Shown one piece after another: positions 18,273-26,522 of a DNA stretch of 64,000 nucleotides. Under the pieces are notes generated by a model. The model had not been told where the DNA came from and did not search any database. It saw nothing but the letters and a program-made list of their open reading frames with translations. Source of the DNA: Pseudarthrobacter sp. W1I19 (GTDB lineage: Bacteria; Actinomycetota; Actinomycetes; Actinomycetales; Micrococcaceae); assembly GCF_030817835.1 (NCBI RefSeq), contig NZ_JAUSZR010000001.1, forward strand, positions 1,798,001 to 1,862,000, given 5' to 3'. Every line of letters begins with the position of its first letter. Position 1 is the first letter of the stretch. The position numbers were made by a program, and so were the translations under genes.

Positions 18273-19151
18273 TCAGCCTTTCACGCCGCTGGAGGCGATG
18301 CTGTTGATGAAGGACTTCTGGAAGGCAATGAAGAGAATCACCACGGGAACGGTGATCAGTGAGGCGTAGGCCATCACCTCGCCCCAGGATACGTTCAGCT
18401 GGAAGAAGTACTGGATGCCGATCATCACGGGCCGCAGCTCCTCGGACTGGACCACCATGAGCGGCCAGAGGTAGGAGTTCCAGGCGGGGAGGAAGGTGAG
18501 GATGGCTACTGTTGCCGTGGCCGGGCCTGCCAAGGGCATGACCACCTGCCGGTAGATCTTGAACCAACCTGCACCGTCGATCCGGGCCGCTTCATCCAGT
18601 TCCTTGGGGATGGACTCAAAATACTGGTGGTACAGGTAGATGGAGAATGCGTTGGCAATGAACGGAATGATCTGGACCTGGTAGGTGTCCAGCCAGCCCT
18701 TTGAGAACTCCAGGCTGAAGCCGTTGAGCTCAAAGTAGGGCAGCTGGTTGACCCACCAGACCAGCGGCAGGGCCAGGGTCTGGAACGGGACAATCAGCGT
18801 GGCCAGGATGGCGGCGAAGACGATCCGCTTGCCGCGGACCTCCATGCGGGAGAGCGCGAACGCGCACAGGCTGTTGATGAAGATGCCCAGCACCACCGTC
18901 ACGGCGGAGATCCCGATGGAGTTGATCATGAACCGGGCGGCGGGGACGCGGTCGAACACTGCGGCGTAGTTATCGAGTGAGATGTTCCCGATGGGCAGGA
19001 AGGCCGCCACGGACGACATGTCGCCGAAGATCTGCTGGTCCGGCTTCAATGAGGACACCAGCATAAAGACGATGGGGAAGGCGGCCACGACGGCGAAGAG
19101 GATGCGCACCAGCATTGTGCCGGCGCTCCTCAGGAGCAGTTGGTTGTTCAT
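18273..19151 (-). CDS. Carbohydrate ABC transporter permease (MalG type)
   Basis: A 292-residue inner-membrane permease with six hydrophobic segments. The EAA loop that contacts the ATPase is visible as ELDEAARIDGAGWFKIYRQVVMPLAGPA (about residues 190-217), the MalG-type CUT1 signature. It forms a heterodimer with the MalF-type permease encoded one base upstream and takes sugar from the binding protein at 20197. No ATPase gene is in the cluster; many actinobacteria use a shared MsiK-type ATPase from elsewhere. Confidence 0.93.
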   Translation of the reverse strand: MNNQLLLRSAGTMLVRILFAVVAAFPIVFMLVSSLKPDQQIFGDMSSVAAFLPIGNISLDNYAAVFDRVPAARFMINSIGISAVTVVLGIFINSLCAFALSRMEVRGKRIVFAAILATLIVPFQTLALPLVWWVNQLPYFELNGFSLEFSKGWLDTYQVQIIPFIANAFSIYLYHQYFESIPKELDEAARIDGAGWFKIYRQVVMPLAGPATATVAILTFLPAWNSYLWPLMVVQSEELRPVMIGIQYFFQLNVSWGEVMAYASLITVPVVILFIAFQKSFINSIASSGVKG

Positions 19152-19152
19152 G

Positions 19153-20121
19153 TCAGTCTTTCTCCCGGGTGAGGTAGCGCTGCACCGCGGAGACGAGCAG
19201 TACGAGGACGAAGAATACGAGCGATATGGCCGAGGCGTAGGAGGTTTCCTGCTGCTTGAATCCGGACCGGACTGCCTCGTAGATGATGGTGGTGGTGGAA
19301 TCGAGGGGGCCGCCCTGGGTCATGACGCTGACCTGGTCAAAGAGTCCCAGCGCCTGGATGGTGATGGTGACCAGCACCAGGCTGCGGGTGTGCTTCAGGC
19401 CGGGCCATGTGACATAGCGGAACTGGTGCCAGCGGCTGGCGCCGTCCAGCTGCGCGGCTTCGTACAGTTCACCGGAAATGCTCTGCAGCCCGGCCAGCCA
19501 GATGATCATGTGGAACCCCGCTGCCTGCCAGATGGACAGGGCGATGATGGCCGGCATGGCGGTGGCGGGGTCATTGAGCCAGTCAGCACCCTGGATGAGC
19601 CCGAAGCTGAACGTGGAGAGGAGTTCGTTGATCAGGCCTTCGCGGCGGTACATAAACATCCAGAGCAGTGACACCACCACCATGGATGTGACCACGGGCA
19701 GGAAGTAGATGGTGCGGAAGAAGTTGACGCCGCGGAACTTCTTGTTGATGAGCAGGGCCATGGCCAGGGCAAGGGCGGACTGTACCGGCACTACGACCAC
19801 CGCAAAGTACGTTACGTTCAGCAGGGCCCGCCAGAACGTGGGATCGGTGAAGAGCCGGGCAAAGTTGTCCGTCCCCACAAACTCCACAGGCCGCGGAGAG
19901 ACCAGGCGGGCGTTGGTGAAGGCCAGGCCGAAGCCCAGGATCGCCGGCAGGAACACAAACAACAGCAGCAGAACGGCGGCCGGGGTGATCATGCCCCAAC
20001 CGCTGAGCTGTTCGCGGATGAAACCGGGGCGGGGGCGGCGGCGCCGGGCGGGACCGGTGTTTTGCTTTGCTGCAGCCGCAACGGCCTCTGGTGGACGGGT
20101 GGGAAGCGGGCTGAGGGTCAT
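19153..20121 (-). CDS. Carbohydrate ABC transporter permease (MalF type)
   Basis: A 322-residue inner-membrane permease with a cytoplasmic basic N-terminus (residues 20-40) and six hydrophobic segments. The EAA loop is LYEAAQLDGASRWHQFRYVTWPGLK, near residues 225-250. It pairs with the MalG-type subunit. The ATG follows AAGGAGACTCCC. A strong hairpin separates it from the binding-protein gene, which would allow more binding protein than permease to be made. Confidence 0.93.
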   Translation of the reverse strand: MTLSPLPTRPPEAVAAAAKQNTGPARRRRPRPGFIREQLSGWGMITPAAVLLLLFVFLPAILGFGLAFTNARLVSPRPVEFVGTDNFARLFTDPTFWRALLNVTYFAVVVVPVQSALALAMALLINKKFRGVNFFRTIYFLPVVTSMVVVSLLWMFMYRREGLINELLSTFSFGLIQGADWLNDPATAMPAIIALSIWQAAGFHMIIWLAGLQSISGELYEAAQLDGASRWHQFRYVTWPGLKHTRSLVLVTITIQALGLFDQVSVMTQGGPLDSTTTIIYEAVRSGFKQQETSYASAISLVFFVLVLLVSAVQRYLTREKD

Positions 20122-20143
20122 GGGAGTCTCCTTGACAGGACCT

Positions 20144-20186
20144 GGGGTACGACGACGGCGGCACTTGCCGGCCGTCGTCGTACCCC
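20144..20186 (-). terminator. Intra-operon hairpin between binding-protein and permease genes
   Basis: Perfect 16-bp arms, GGGGTACGACGACGGC and GCCGTCGTCGTACCCC, around an 11-base loop lie between the solute-binding-protein stop and the first permease. No long T-run follows on the minus strand, so partial termination or 3'-end protection of the upstream message is more likely than full stop. The core resembles the hairpins at 614 and 51783. Confidence 0.65.
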
Positions 20187-20196
20187 GGATCTCTGG

Positions 20197-21492
20197 CTAT
20201 TTCTGGTAGCCGCCGTTGGATTTGATGTTGGCGTCAATCGCCTTGGTTGCCTTGTCCAGCGCACCCTGCGGGTCCGCTCCGGCAAGGATGTCCTGGGTGG
20301 CCTTGCCGAATTCGGTGGCAATGAAGGGGTAAGCGGGGGTCTCCGGCCGCATCACGGCGTAGTTGCGGGAGAACTCCATGAAGACCCGGTTTGCGCCACC
20401 TTCGGCGAAAGCGGGAATCAAGGCGGCGGCTTCGTCAGTGGCAGGGATGCCTCCCGTTGCCTTGATGACGGAAGCCACGTTTTCCGGCTTCAGCGAATAG
20501 GACAGGTAGTCCATCGCGGCATCCGTATTGTTGCAGCCGCTGGTGACGCCCCACTGCCAGGAAGCTCCGCCGATCTTGGGACCCTTGCCCAGGTCCACCG
20601 TGGGCATGACCGCCAGGTCATCTCCCAGGGCCTCCCGGGTTTTGTCCCCTGCCCAGGAACCGGTGTAGAGGAGGCCGCTCTTGTTGTTCAGGAAGTCCTG
20701 GGTGGAATCTTTCCCGCTCTTAGTCGCCATAAAGCCCTGATCCGCCAGACCGCGGAACCACTTGGCCCATTCCACAGCCTTGTCACCATTAAGGGATCCG
20801 TCAGCCGACTGGTAATCCTTGCGGTCGATCAGGTCTCCGCCGAAGGACTGCAGGAACGGCGAGTACGCATAGGGCAGCCACTCGCCCGTTCCGGCAGTAC
20901 CCATATCCAGCGGGTAATCCCATTTACCCAGCGCCTTGAGTTTGGTCAGCGCATCCTGGAACTCGTCCTTCGTCCATGGCTTTTCAATGGTCGCGACGCG
21001 GACCCCCGCCGCAGCGAGATCAGATTTACGGGCAAACATGGACAAAGCGACGTCGCCGTATCCAACCGCATAGGTCTCTCCCTGCCACTTGGCAACGGTG
21101 CTGGGGAGGTTCTTGGAAAGGTCCGCAGACAGTTTCAGGGGCGTGAGGTACTGCGCCCACGCCCAGTTGGGAACGTTGGGCCCGTCTATGTCCACGATGC
21201 AAGGGAGGTTTCCGGCCGACGCGGCCCCAACAACGGAATCGTTGTAGGACTCCTGCGGGAAAGCCTGCACCTTGATCTGCGCCTTCGCACCGCTGCTCTT
21301 GTTATAAGAGTCCACGATCGACTGCGTGGCCGCCAGTTCCGCCGGGTTTCCGGCGGCATGGGTCCACATGGTGATCTCTTTCGGGCCTTCGGTTGTGGAC
21401 GAGGAACTGCCCTTGCCGCAGCCGGCGAGGGTGGCAGTGAGGGCGGCTGCGGCTATGCTGGTCGCCAGGATCTTCGTGAACTTCGTGCTCAT
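20197..21492 (-). CDS. Sugar ABC transporter solute-binding lipoprotein
   Basis: A 431-residue extracellular binding protein of the CUT1 family. The signal peptide (residues 1-24) ends in the lipobox LAGC, so Cys25 is lipidated and the protein sits on the outer face of the membrane. The family core is seen in EITMWTHAAGNP near the start and in GKDSTQDFLNNKSGLLYTGSWAGD in the middle. It delivers sugar, presumably a fructoside given the GH32 gene, to the two permeases. It lies 125 bases after the LacI gene on the same strand. Confidence 0.93.
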   Translation of the reverse strand: MSTKFTKILATSIAAAALTATLAGCGKGSSSSTTEGPKEITMWTHAAGNPAELAATQSIVDSYNKSSGAKAQIKVQAFPQESYNDSVVGAASAGNLPCIVDIDGPNVPNWAWAQYLTPLKLSADLSKNLPSTVAKWQGETYAVGYGDVALSMFARKSDLAAAGVRVATIEKPWTKDEFQDALTKLKALGKWDYPLDMGTAGTGEWLPYAYSPFLQSFGGDLIDRKDYQSADGSLNGDKAVEWAKWFRGLADQGFMATKSGKDSTQDFLNNKSGLLYTGSWAGDKTREALGDDLAVMPTVDLGKGPKIGGASWQWGVTSGCNNTDAAMDYLSYSLKPENVASVIKATGGIPATDEAAALIPAFAEGGANRVFMEFSRNYAVMRPETPAYPFIATEFGKATQDILAGADPQGALDKATKAIDANIKSNGGYQK

Positions 21493-21537
21493 GGGTCAGT
21501 CTTTCTGTTCGGACAGGGTGATTGATGGGGTCCTGCT

Positions 21538-21569
21538 GGGAACGTGGCCGCTGCAACGGCTGCGTTCCC
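21538..21569. promoter_or_regulatory. 32-bp imperfect palindrome upstream of the binding-protein gene
   Basis: GGGAACG...CGTTCCC form the outer arms of a 32-base inverted repeat in which 13 of 16 positions pair. It ends 46 bases before the binding-protein ATG and does not match the TGCAAAACGTTTTGCA operator of the regulator promoter. It could be an operator for a second regulator or an RNA hairpin in the leader. Confidence 0.4.
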
Positions 21570-21617
21570 GTTTTTTGGGAAAAGTCAGGGCTGTGCCCGG
21601 TGCGGTACAGCTCTGGC

Positions 21618-22640
21618 TCAGTTTTTGGGTGGAGCGACCGAATCCCGCTCAACAAGCGGGCAGGCCACCTTTTCGTGCACGCGGGGTGCGTGGGGGTTCT
21701 CGAGCTCGTCGAGGAGTTTCAGGACAGCCCACCGGCCCATCTCATAGTGGGGGAGTGCCATGGTGGACAGGCCGGGCCAGAGGCCGTCTGCGATGAGTTC
21801 GAGGTTGTCTACGCCCACAATTGAGACATCGGACGGAATCTTCAAGCCAAGGTGGCCGGCCGCCTGGTAGGCGCCCATGGCCATTTGGTCGCTGAAGCAG
21901 AACAGGGCGGTGGGCTTTTCTGCACCGGACAGCAGCTTCAGTGCCGCTTCCCGCCCGCCGGCGGTGCTGGGCCGGCTGGTCACCAGGGAATCCACCGGCA
22001 ACTGCATGCCGTGGCGGGCCAGCCCGGCGCGGAAACCATCGAGGCGTTCGTGGGCGGCCGGGATGTCATCCTCGTTGTTGATCATGGCGATCCGGCGGTG
22101 GCCGGCCGTGACCAGGAGTTCGGCGGCGGATTCGCCGGCACCGAACTCATCGGGCACCACTGAGGACAGCCCGGCGTTGTCCGAGGTGGCGTCCAGCACG
22201 ATGGTGGGCATTCCCTCCAGCTCCGCGGGAACGGATACCCGCTGGTTGTACATGCGGGCGTAGATGACGCCGTCCACCTGGTGCTGCTGCAGTGCACGGA
22301 TTTCCTGGCGCTCGAGTTCGTTGTCGAGGCCGGAGTTGACCACCATCAGCAGATGACCGTGCTCGGAGGCGGCGTCCTGTGCGCCCTGGATCATGGCGCC
22401 GGCAAAAGGGGTGGTCGTGATCTCGTCGCTGACCAGGCCCAGGATCTGGGAGCGCTGGTTGCGCAGCCCGCTTGCCAGCCGGTTTGGTGCGTAGCCGAGG
22501 TTCCCGGCTACCGCTTTGATATGCTCCACGGTACGGGCGTTGACCCGGGAGTTGTGTGTTTCGCTAAGTGCATGCGACACAGTGGTCACAGAGACGCCTG
22601 CTGCTTTCGCTACGTCCCGGATGTTCACCTTCGTCGCCAT
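21618..22640 (-). CDS. LacI-family transcriptional regulator of the fructoside operon
   Basis: A 340-residue LacI/GalR repressor. The DNA-binding helix-turn-helix and hinge occupy residues 3-60 (NIRDVAKAAGVSVTTVSHAL, then NRLASGLR). The effector-binding domain follows, with the usual ILGLVSDEITTTPFAG opening and SIVGVDNLE near the end. It should release the operator when the transported sugar or its product binds. The ATG follows AAAGGAAG. Two operator copies lie in its own promoter, so it controls its own gene and, by read-through, probably the transporter and GH32 genes downstream. Confidence 0.93.
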   Translation of the reverse strand: MATKVNIRDVAKAAGVSVTTVSHALSETHNSRVNARTVEHIKAVAGNLGYAPNRLASGLRNQRSQILGLVSDEITTTPFAGAMIQGAQDAASEHGHLLMVVNSGLDNELERQEIRALQQHQVDGVIYARMYNQRVSVPAELEGMPTIVLDATSDNAGLSSVVPDEFGAGESAAELLVTAGHRRIAMINNEDDIPAAHERLDGFRAGLARHGMQLPVDSLVTSRPSTAGGREAALKLLSGAEKPTALFCFSDQMAMGAYQAAGHLGLKIPSDVSIVGVDNLELIADGLWPGLSTMALPHYEMGRWAVLKLLDELENPHAPRVHEKVACPLVERDSVAPPKN

Positions 22641-22655
22641 CGACTTCGCTTCCTT

Positions 22656-22671
22656 TGCAAAACGTTTTGTA
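22656..22671. promoter_or_regulatory. LacI-type operator, proximal copy
   Basis: TGCAAAACGTTTTGTA is a 16-base palindrome with one mismatch and the central CG typical of LacI-family operators. It lies directly before the ribosome site of the regulator gene, 35 bases centre to centre from the distal copy. Confidence 0.85.
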
Positions 22672-22684
22672 TGTTGCCTGCATC

Positions 22685-22714
22685 ACTATATGCAAAACGT
22701 TTTGCAACCGTCAA
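22685..22714 (-). promoter_or_regulatory. Regulator promoter with perfect operator in its spacer
   Basis: On the minus strand, TTGACG (22709-22714) and TATAGT (22685-22690) are a good -35/-10 pair with an 18-base spacer. The spacer is almost wholly filled by TGCAAAACGTTTTGCA (22691-22706), a perfect palindrome. A bound repressor would block RNA polymerase directly. Confidence 0.88.
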
Positions 22715-22744
22715 GGGGTAGCGGTCCATGAGCAGTTGCACCTG

Positions 22745-23293
22745 TCAGGCGCGGCCGTTCTGGCCAGCAGGTGTTTCCTCGGGCCGGAAATAGCCGGAGC
22801 CTGACGGTGTACGTTGCACAAAGCCGAAATCCACCAGGTAGCGGCGCAGCAAGACAACGTCGTCGGTATAACTGAGGAGTCGTTCGTTGACCTGTTTTTC
22901 CGTCAGGTTTTCGCCGGGACGGATGGCCTCGCCGGCAATCCAGGCCAGGAGCTCCCGCCGCTCGGCCACGTTCGCCGGATAGCGCTCGATCCTCCCGAGC
23001 CGCAGGAAGCGGTCCACTCCGGTTTTCGCCTGCCGCCGGGGTTGTTGGGCAAGAAGGTCGCGGTAAATCGCTTCCGGTGCCACCAGTTCGCCGGAGGCTG
23101 TTCGTTGCACGAGCCCCGACTCGATCAGCATGGCCAGGGCCCGGTCCCGCCGGTGATCCTTCAACCCGGAAAGAACCGCCGGCAACTCTGCGCCGAGGAC
23201 TATTTGCGCATAGGCGGTCCGGGCGTCGCTGTTGGCGAGGGCAGCCAGCACCCTCCGCCAGTGTGGACCGCCATATCCCCTTCCCCTGGTCAT
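22745..23293 (-). CDS. DUF2087 domain protein
   Basis: A 182-residue soluble protein. Residues 90-170 match the DUF2087 pattern: RFLRLGRIERYPANVAERRELLAWI, then NLTEKQVNERLLSY, DVVLLRRYLVDFGFVQRT and GYFR, a winged-helix-like fold often seen in regulators. The first half (WRRVLAALANSDARTAYAQIVLG...RALAMLIESGLV) is also HTH-like. It starts ten bases after the stop of the HNH endonuclease gene, with a GAGG site overlapping that stop, so the two are cotranscribed and coupled. A role as regulator of the nuclease is possible but not shown. Confidence 0.85.
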   Translation of the reverse strand: MTRGRGYGGPHWRRVLAALANSDARTAYAQIVLGAELPAVLSGLKDHRRDRALAMLIESGLVQRTASGELVAPEAIYRDLLAQQPRRQAKTGVDRFLRLGRIERYPANVAERRELLAWIAGEAIRPGENLTEKQVNERLLSYTDDVVLLRRYLVDFGFVQRTPSGSGYFRPEETPAGQNGRA

Positions 23294-23303
23294 GCCGAAC
23301 GCC

Positions 23304-24188
23304 TCAGCCCGAACCTTTTATGTCGTGGGGCCCCTCAAGGATCCGCCGGGCATCATCCTGGGCCTGGAGGGCATGCTCACTGACCACTTGGCCCCGCAGG
23401 TGCCCGGCGGCGGCGATGATGGTCCGCAATTCCGAAACCGTCCGGGGCGTGGCCACGCCGAGATGCGCCATCGCGTGGCAGTTGGGGCAGAGGGGAACAA
23501 GGTCAGCCACCGGGTCCAGTTTGTATCCGCCCTCCAGCATCGCCGGCGGTACTACGTGGTGCACCTCGATAAAGCCTGTGCCGGCCTCGCCATAGAAAGC
23601 CTCGAAGGAGAAGCCGCAGGCAGCACAGGAGGTCCCGTGGAATGCCAGGCAGACCCTGCTTGCGTCAGCATCCCGCTCGTAGCGGTTCACGTCGATCGTC
23701 GCGACAGCCTTCGGCGGGAAGGTTCCGGGAACCAGTTCGGCGTGGCTGGCAGCCACTGGCCCCTGCTCCCGCCAGAGCCTGCGGAGTTCAGGCTCCGCAG
23801 CCTGCGGGACAGGAACTGGGCCCGCGATGGCCTCCCACCACATCGGGCCCGAAAATCCTGTCTTGAGGGCGTCGGGACGTATCTGTTCTCCGATGGGGAG
23901 CAGCGCGTCGAACTCAATGCCGGCGTACCCGTCCCCGGCGTCGCCTTCCTCACGTCCAACGGGTTCAGCGGGGGCTGACACAGCCATCCCGTGGCCGATC
24001 AGGCCGCGACCTGCATCACTGTTGCCCTGCAGCAGCAACCAGACCTCTGTCCCTGGCAGGATGTTCCGGCAGCCGCCCACGTTCCATCGGGCGAGGACGC
24101 GCCCGGACTCCGTCACCTGTTCGACGGCGGCGCGGTAGTCCCAGCGGTTCACTCCCTTTGGGTTCCATCCCAGAATTACTGCAGCCAC
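23304..24188 (-). CDS. EVE/PUA-like and HNH endonuclease, candidate modification-dependent restriction enzyme
   Basis: A 294-residue protein with a GTG start. Residues 3-105 read like an EVE/PUA-type base-recognition domain: RWNVGGCRNILPGTEVWLLLQG, RGLIGHGMAVS and YAGIEFDALLP. Residues 175-245 are an HNH nuclease: CAAC (188-191), EVHHVVPP with His210-His211, and CPNCHAMAH (Cys234 and Cys237, His238, His242). This order is that of EVE-HNH enzymes, some of which cut DNA with modified cytosine. The target here is unknown. No methylase gene is nearby, as expected for such enzymes. First gene of a two-gene unit with a DUF2087 protein. Confidence 0.83.
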   Translation of the reverse strand: MAAVILGWNPKGVNRWDYRAAVEQVTESGRVLARWNVGGCRNILPGTEVWLLLQGNSDAGRGLIGHGMAVSAPAEPVGREEGDAGDGYAGIEFDALLPIGEQIRPDALKTGFSGPMWWEAIAGPVPVPQAAEPELRRLWREQGPVAASHAELVPGTFPPKAVATIDVNRYERDADASRVCLAFHGTSCAACGFSFEAFYGEAGTGFIEVHHVVPPAMLEGGYKLDPVADLVPLCPNCHAMAHLGVATPRTVSELRTIIAAAGHLRGQVVSEHALQAQDDARRILEGPHDIKGSG

Positions 24189-24268
24189 CGCTCACCCTGT
24201 CCAGCCCATGCTCTGTATTAGTTCAGCCTACGTTTCGGGGATCCGAGGGTGCCATACCGGCAGCAACC

Positions 24269-25132
24269 TCATCTGCCGTTGTTGGAGCCATGGCGCGAAA
24301 CCAGAACGGGCCCGCGTGCATGGTGAAGGACGGCGTGGGCGGTTGAACCGATCGTTTCCTTGACCAGGCCACGGCCCTTGCTGCCCAATACCACCATCGC
24401 AGCATCCCCGGAAACGTCGAGAATGCCGTGGGCAATCGAAGAATCGGTCAGGAGAGTTCCTTCCACCCGGATCCCAGGGGCGTGAATGCGGGCAGAATTG
24501 AGGGCGGTCCGCAGGACGTCCTCAGCAGCGGCGAGCGCCTCCGGGTTGTCACGGAAGCGGCGGTATCCGGCAGGTGTGTGCCGGACATGGACCACCGTGA
24601 GGTCCGCACGGGATGCCGACGCCAGCGTGCATGCATCCTTCAGCGCAGTTGGTGAGCCAGATTCATCGACTCCCACCACCACAGGACCATCCGGATGAAG
24701 ATCAGAACGGATGACGGCTACGGGACAGGACGCGGTGGCCGCCAGTTCCAGGCTGACGGAGCCCACCACCAGGCCCAGGAATCCGCCCAGCCCCCGGCCC
24801 CCGACAACAAGCATCTCCTGCCGGGCCGATATTCCAGCGAGGTGCTGGGCGGGGAGTCCGTGCAGCAAGGTTGATTCAACATCCGCTCCTGGCGCCGCAG
24901 CCTTCGCGTGGGCAAGTCCCTCTTCAAGGATTGACTCGGCGGACCTCTCCAATCCGCTGTCCGAGACACCCGGGACAGGGCCAAGGTGCCTGGTCAGCAG
25001 CGGCCAGATGGAACAATGCACCACATGCACGGCCAGGCCGCGACGGTATGCATGCTGCGCCGCCCAGCGGACGGCTTCCGCAGCTTCAGCCGAGCCGTCG
25101 TAGCCGGCAACTATGGACCTTGGCTCCTGCAT
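24269..25132 (-). CDS. Universal stress protein with two Usp domains
   Basis: A 287-residue tandem universal stress protein. The ATG at 25132 begins MQEPRSIVAGYDGS, the usual Usp opening; the frame upstream lacks family features. The first domain covers about 5-148, the second about 155-287 (VVVGVDESG). Both carry the ATP-binding loop: GRGLGGFLGLVVGSVS in the first and GSKGRGLVKETIGSTA in the second. Such proteins bind ATP and respond to stress, hypoxia or stationary phase in actinobacteria. Single gene; no regulatory site was identified. Confidence 0.9.
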   Translation of the reverse strand: MQEPRSIVAGYDGSAEAAEAVRWAAQHAYRRGLAVHVVHCSIWPLLTRHLGPVPGVSDSGLERSAESILEEGLAHAKAAAPGADVESTLLHGLPAQHLAGISARQEMLVVGGRGLGGFLGLVVGSVSLELAATASCPVAVIRSDLHPDGPVVVGVDESGSPTALKDACTLASASRADLTVVHVRHTPAGYRRFRDNPEALAAAEDVLRTALNSARIHAPGIRVEGTLLTDSSIAHGILDVSGDAAMVVLGSKGRGLVKETIGSTAHAVLHHARGPVLVSRHGSNNGR

Positions 25133-25386
25133 GGCTTCATCGTGCTCCTGGACAGATCGGCATTCAGCCCAATAGTGGCTCCCCGCGCCGGCATTGTCCA
25201 CGCTGTCCTCGACCCCGACCGGTACATGTATCTGGCCGGTAGTCCACGTTCCACCATAGCCGTGGAATGGTGCAGCTTCTTCCGGCCGAAGGGGCGGGGG
25301 AGTAGGCTTAAGCAACCGTTAGGAAGTAGGCGGCCACGTATTCAGCCTGGGTGTTGACCTCCCCGGCGATCCCGAAGGGATGCACA

Positions 25387-25605
25387 GTGGCATTGGACGC
25401 TTCGGCGGTTCTGGCGCTTCTTGGCGGCTACATCGCAACCGCAGTTGGAGTCTTTCTCCTTTATTCACCAGTCATTGTCCTGATCATCAGCCTGTTGTTG
25501 ACGGCGGGCCTGTTGCAGTTGCTGGCCTGGCCCTTTATTGTCCTGATCCGCAAACTGCGCCGGAAGCCCAAACATCCTGATGACAGCTCGTGGCTCCTGC
25601 ACTGA
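25387..25605 (+). CDS. Small hydrophobic membrane protein
   Basis: A 72-residue protein, not recognised. GTG at 25387 is preferred because GAAGGG lies eight bases before it; a frame opening at 25351 has no such site. Two membrane segments fill residues 7-27 and 30-54, followed by a basic tail (RKLRRKPK) that would be cytoplasmic. The next gene, also plus-strand, codes for an acidic soluble protein. Confidence 0.55.
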   Translation: MALDASAVLALLGGYIATAVGVFLLYSPVIVLIISLLLTAGLLQLLAWPFIVLIRKLRRKPKHPDDSSWLLH

Positions 25606-25696
25606 TCCGCATAGGCGGGTGCCGGGTTCCACAGCACCCCATTCGTCAGTATGCTTACTATTGCTGGCAAAGCCGGTCACGAGAAAGGGCATCATC

Positions 25697-26128
25697 ATGA
25701 CGGAACAGAACTTGCCTGACGACGAGCTTGAGGTTGTTGAGGAAAACGACGTGCTCCTGGACGAAACCCCCGGTGCGGCCTCTTCCCTGGAGCTTGATCC
25801 GGTCACCGGCGGGGAGCCGGACAGCTATCCCGGTGCGGCGGAGAATAACCCGGACCGCTGGCAGGAGGATCCGCTGCTCCAGGACGAAGTCTCCGGCGAG
25901 GAGGAGGATTTCCTTAGCGATCAAACGCTCCGCGATGACATGGCGGCAACCCGCGATGGCGCCGGCAACGAACAGGTGCCGGCGGCAACTCCCACCCTCG
26001 GCGAAGCGGTGGCTGATGTGGACTTCGGGGAAGATCCCACCGGCCGGGAAGCGGACGCCAGCGACGACCAGGAAAACTTCGGCGGGTCCCCACTCAGTGA
26101 GTTTGAGCCCGACGACCTCGAACGCTGA
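25697..26128 (+). CDS. Acidic hypothetical protein
   Basis: A 143-residue, strongly acidic protein (Asp/Glu-rich throughout), probably disordered, with no known domain. The ATG at 25697 follows GAAAGGG. The start MTEQNLPDDELEVVEENDV fits an expressed small protein; the open frame before it is noncoding-like. No hydrophobic or Cys motifs are seen. It may be a stress-related or nucleoid-linked acidic protein, but there is no direct evidence. Confidence 0.65.
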   Translation: MTEQNLPDDELEVVEENDVLLDETPGAASSLELDPVTGGEPDSYPGAAENNPDRWQEDPLLQDEVSGEEEDFLSDQTLRDDMAATRDGAGNEQVPAATPTLGEAVADVDFGEDPTGREADASDDQENFGGSPLSEFEPDDLER

Positions 26129-26257
26129 GGGGGCCGGTATACCCCCAACCTGATGAATAGGGGCTCCAGCCTCTGGCCCAGGGATAAAACGGGGTTAAAC
26201 TAATAAGCCCACTGATGAATATCAGTTTCGGCAGGATCAAGACTGAAGGAGTTTCGT

Positions 26258-26440
26258 ATGAACTTGGGAAGCAGGATCAGGAACGCCGCTGAACGATTCG
26301 CAGGCAGGACCGGCACGGGCGGGACGGTACGGGGCCGCGGGATGAACACCACGGGCCGGACGCCCAACTCCACCGGTGCCATGGGCTCCAGGTCCGGCGG
26401 CATGGCCCACCGCATTATGGGAATGTTCAGGCGGCACTGA
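26258..26440 (+). CDS. Small basic Gly/Arg/Met-rich protein
   Basis: A 60-residue basic protein (about 12 Arg), rich in Gly, Thr and Met, not recognised. The ATG has a clear GAAGGAG site seven bases upstream and lies about 130 bases after the acidic gene. It begins NLGSRIRNAAERFAGR, an amphipathic helix, and ends MAHRIMGMFRRH, another. A strong terminator follows 27 bases after its stop, which supports a real transcript. Confidence 0.55.
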   Translation: MNLGSRIRNAAERFAGRTGTGGTVRGRGMNTTGRTPNSTGAMGSRSGGMAHRIMGMFRRH

Positions 26441-26467
26441 GCCACCAGCATGAACAGCACCAGCATG

Positions 26468-26511
26468 AACCAAAAGCAGGTCCCGGGCCTTCCCGGAACC
26501 TGCTTTTGGTT
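26468..26511 (+). terminator. Strong terminator just before rnz
   Basis: The arms AACCAAAAGCAGGT and ACCTGCTTTTGGTT pair over 14 bp, with further CCGGG/CCCGG pairing inside. The TTTT lies in the arm. It ends the small basic gene, but the rnz ATG is only 11 bases further on. Confidence 0.8.
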
Positions 26512-26522
26512 CGTCAAACGCC

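Noticed and set aside
16723..18567. A longer GH32 protein starting at 18567
   Set aside because: The added 99 codons overlap the permease gene in another frame. The ATG at 18270 has a ribosome site and a two-base gap to the permease stop.
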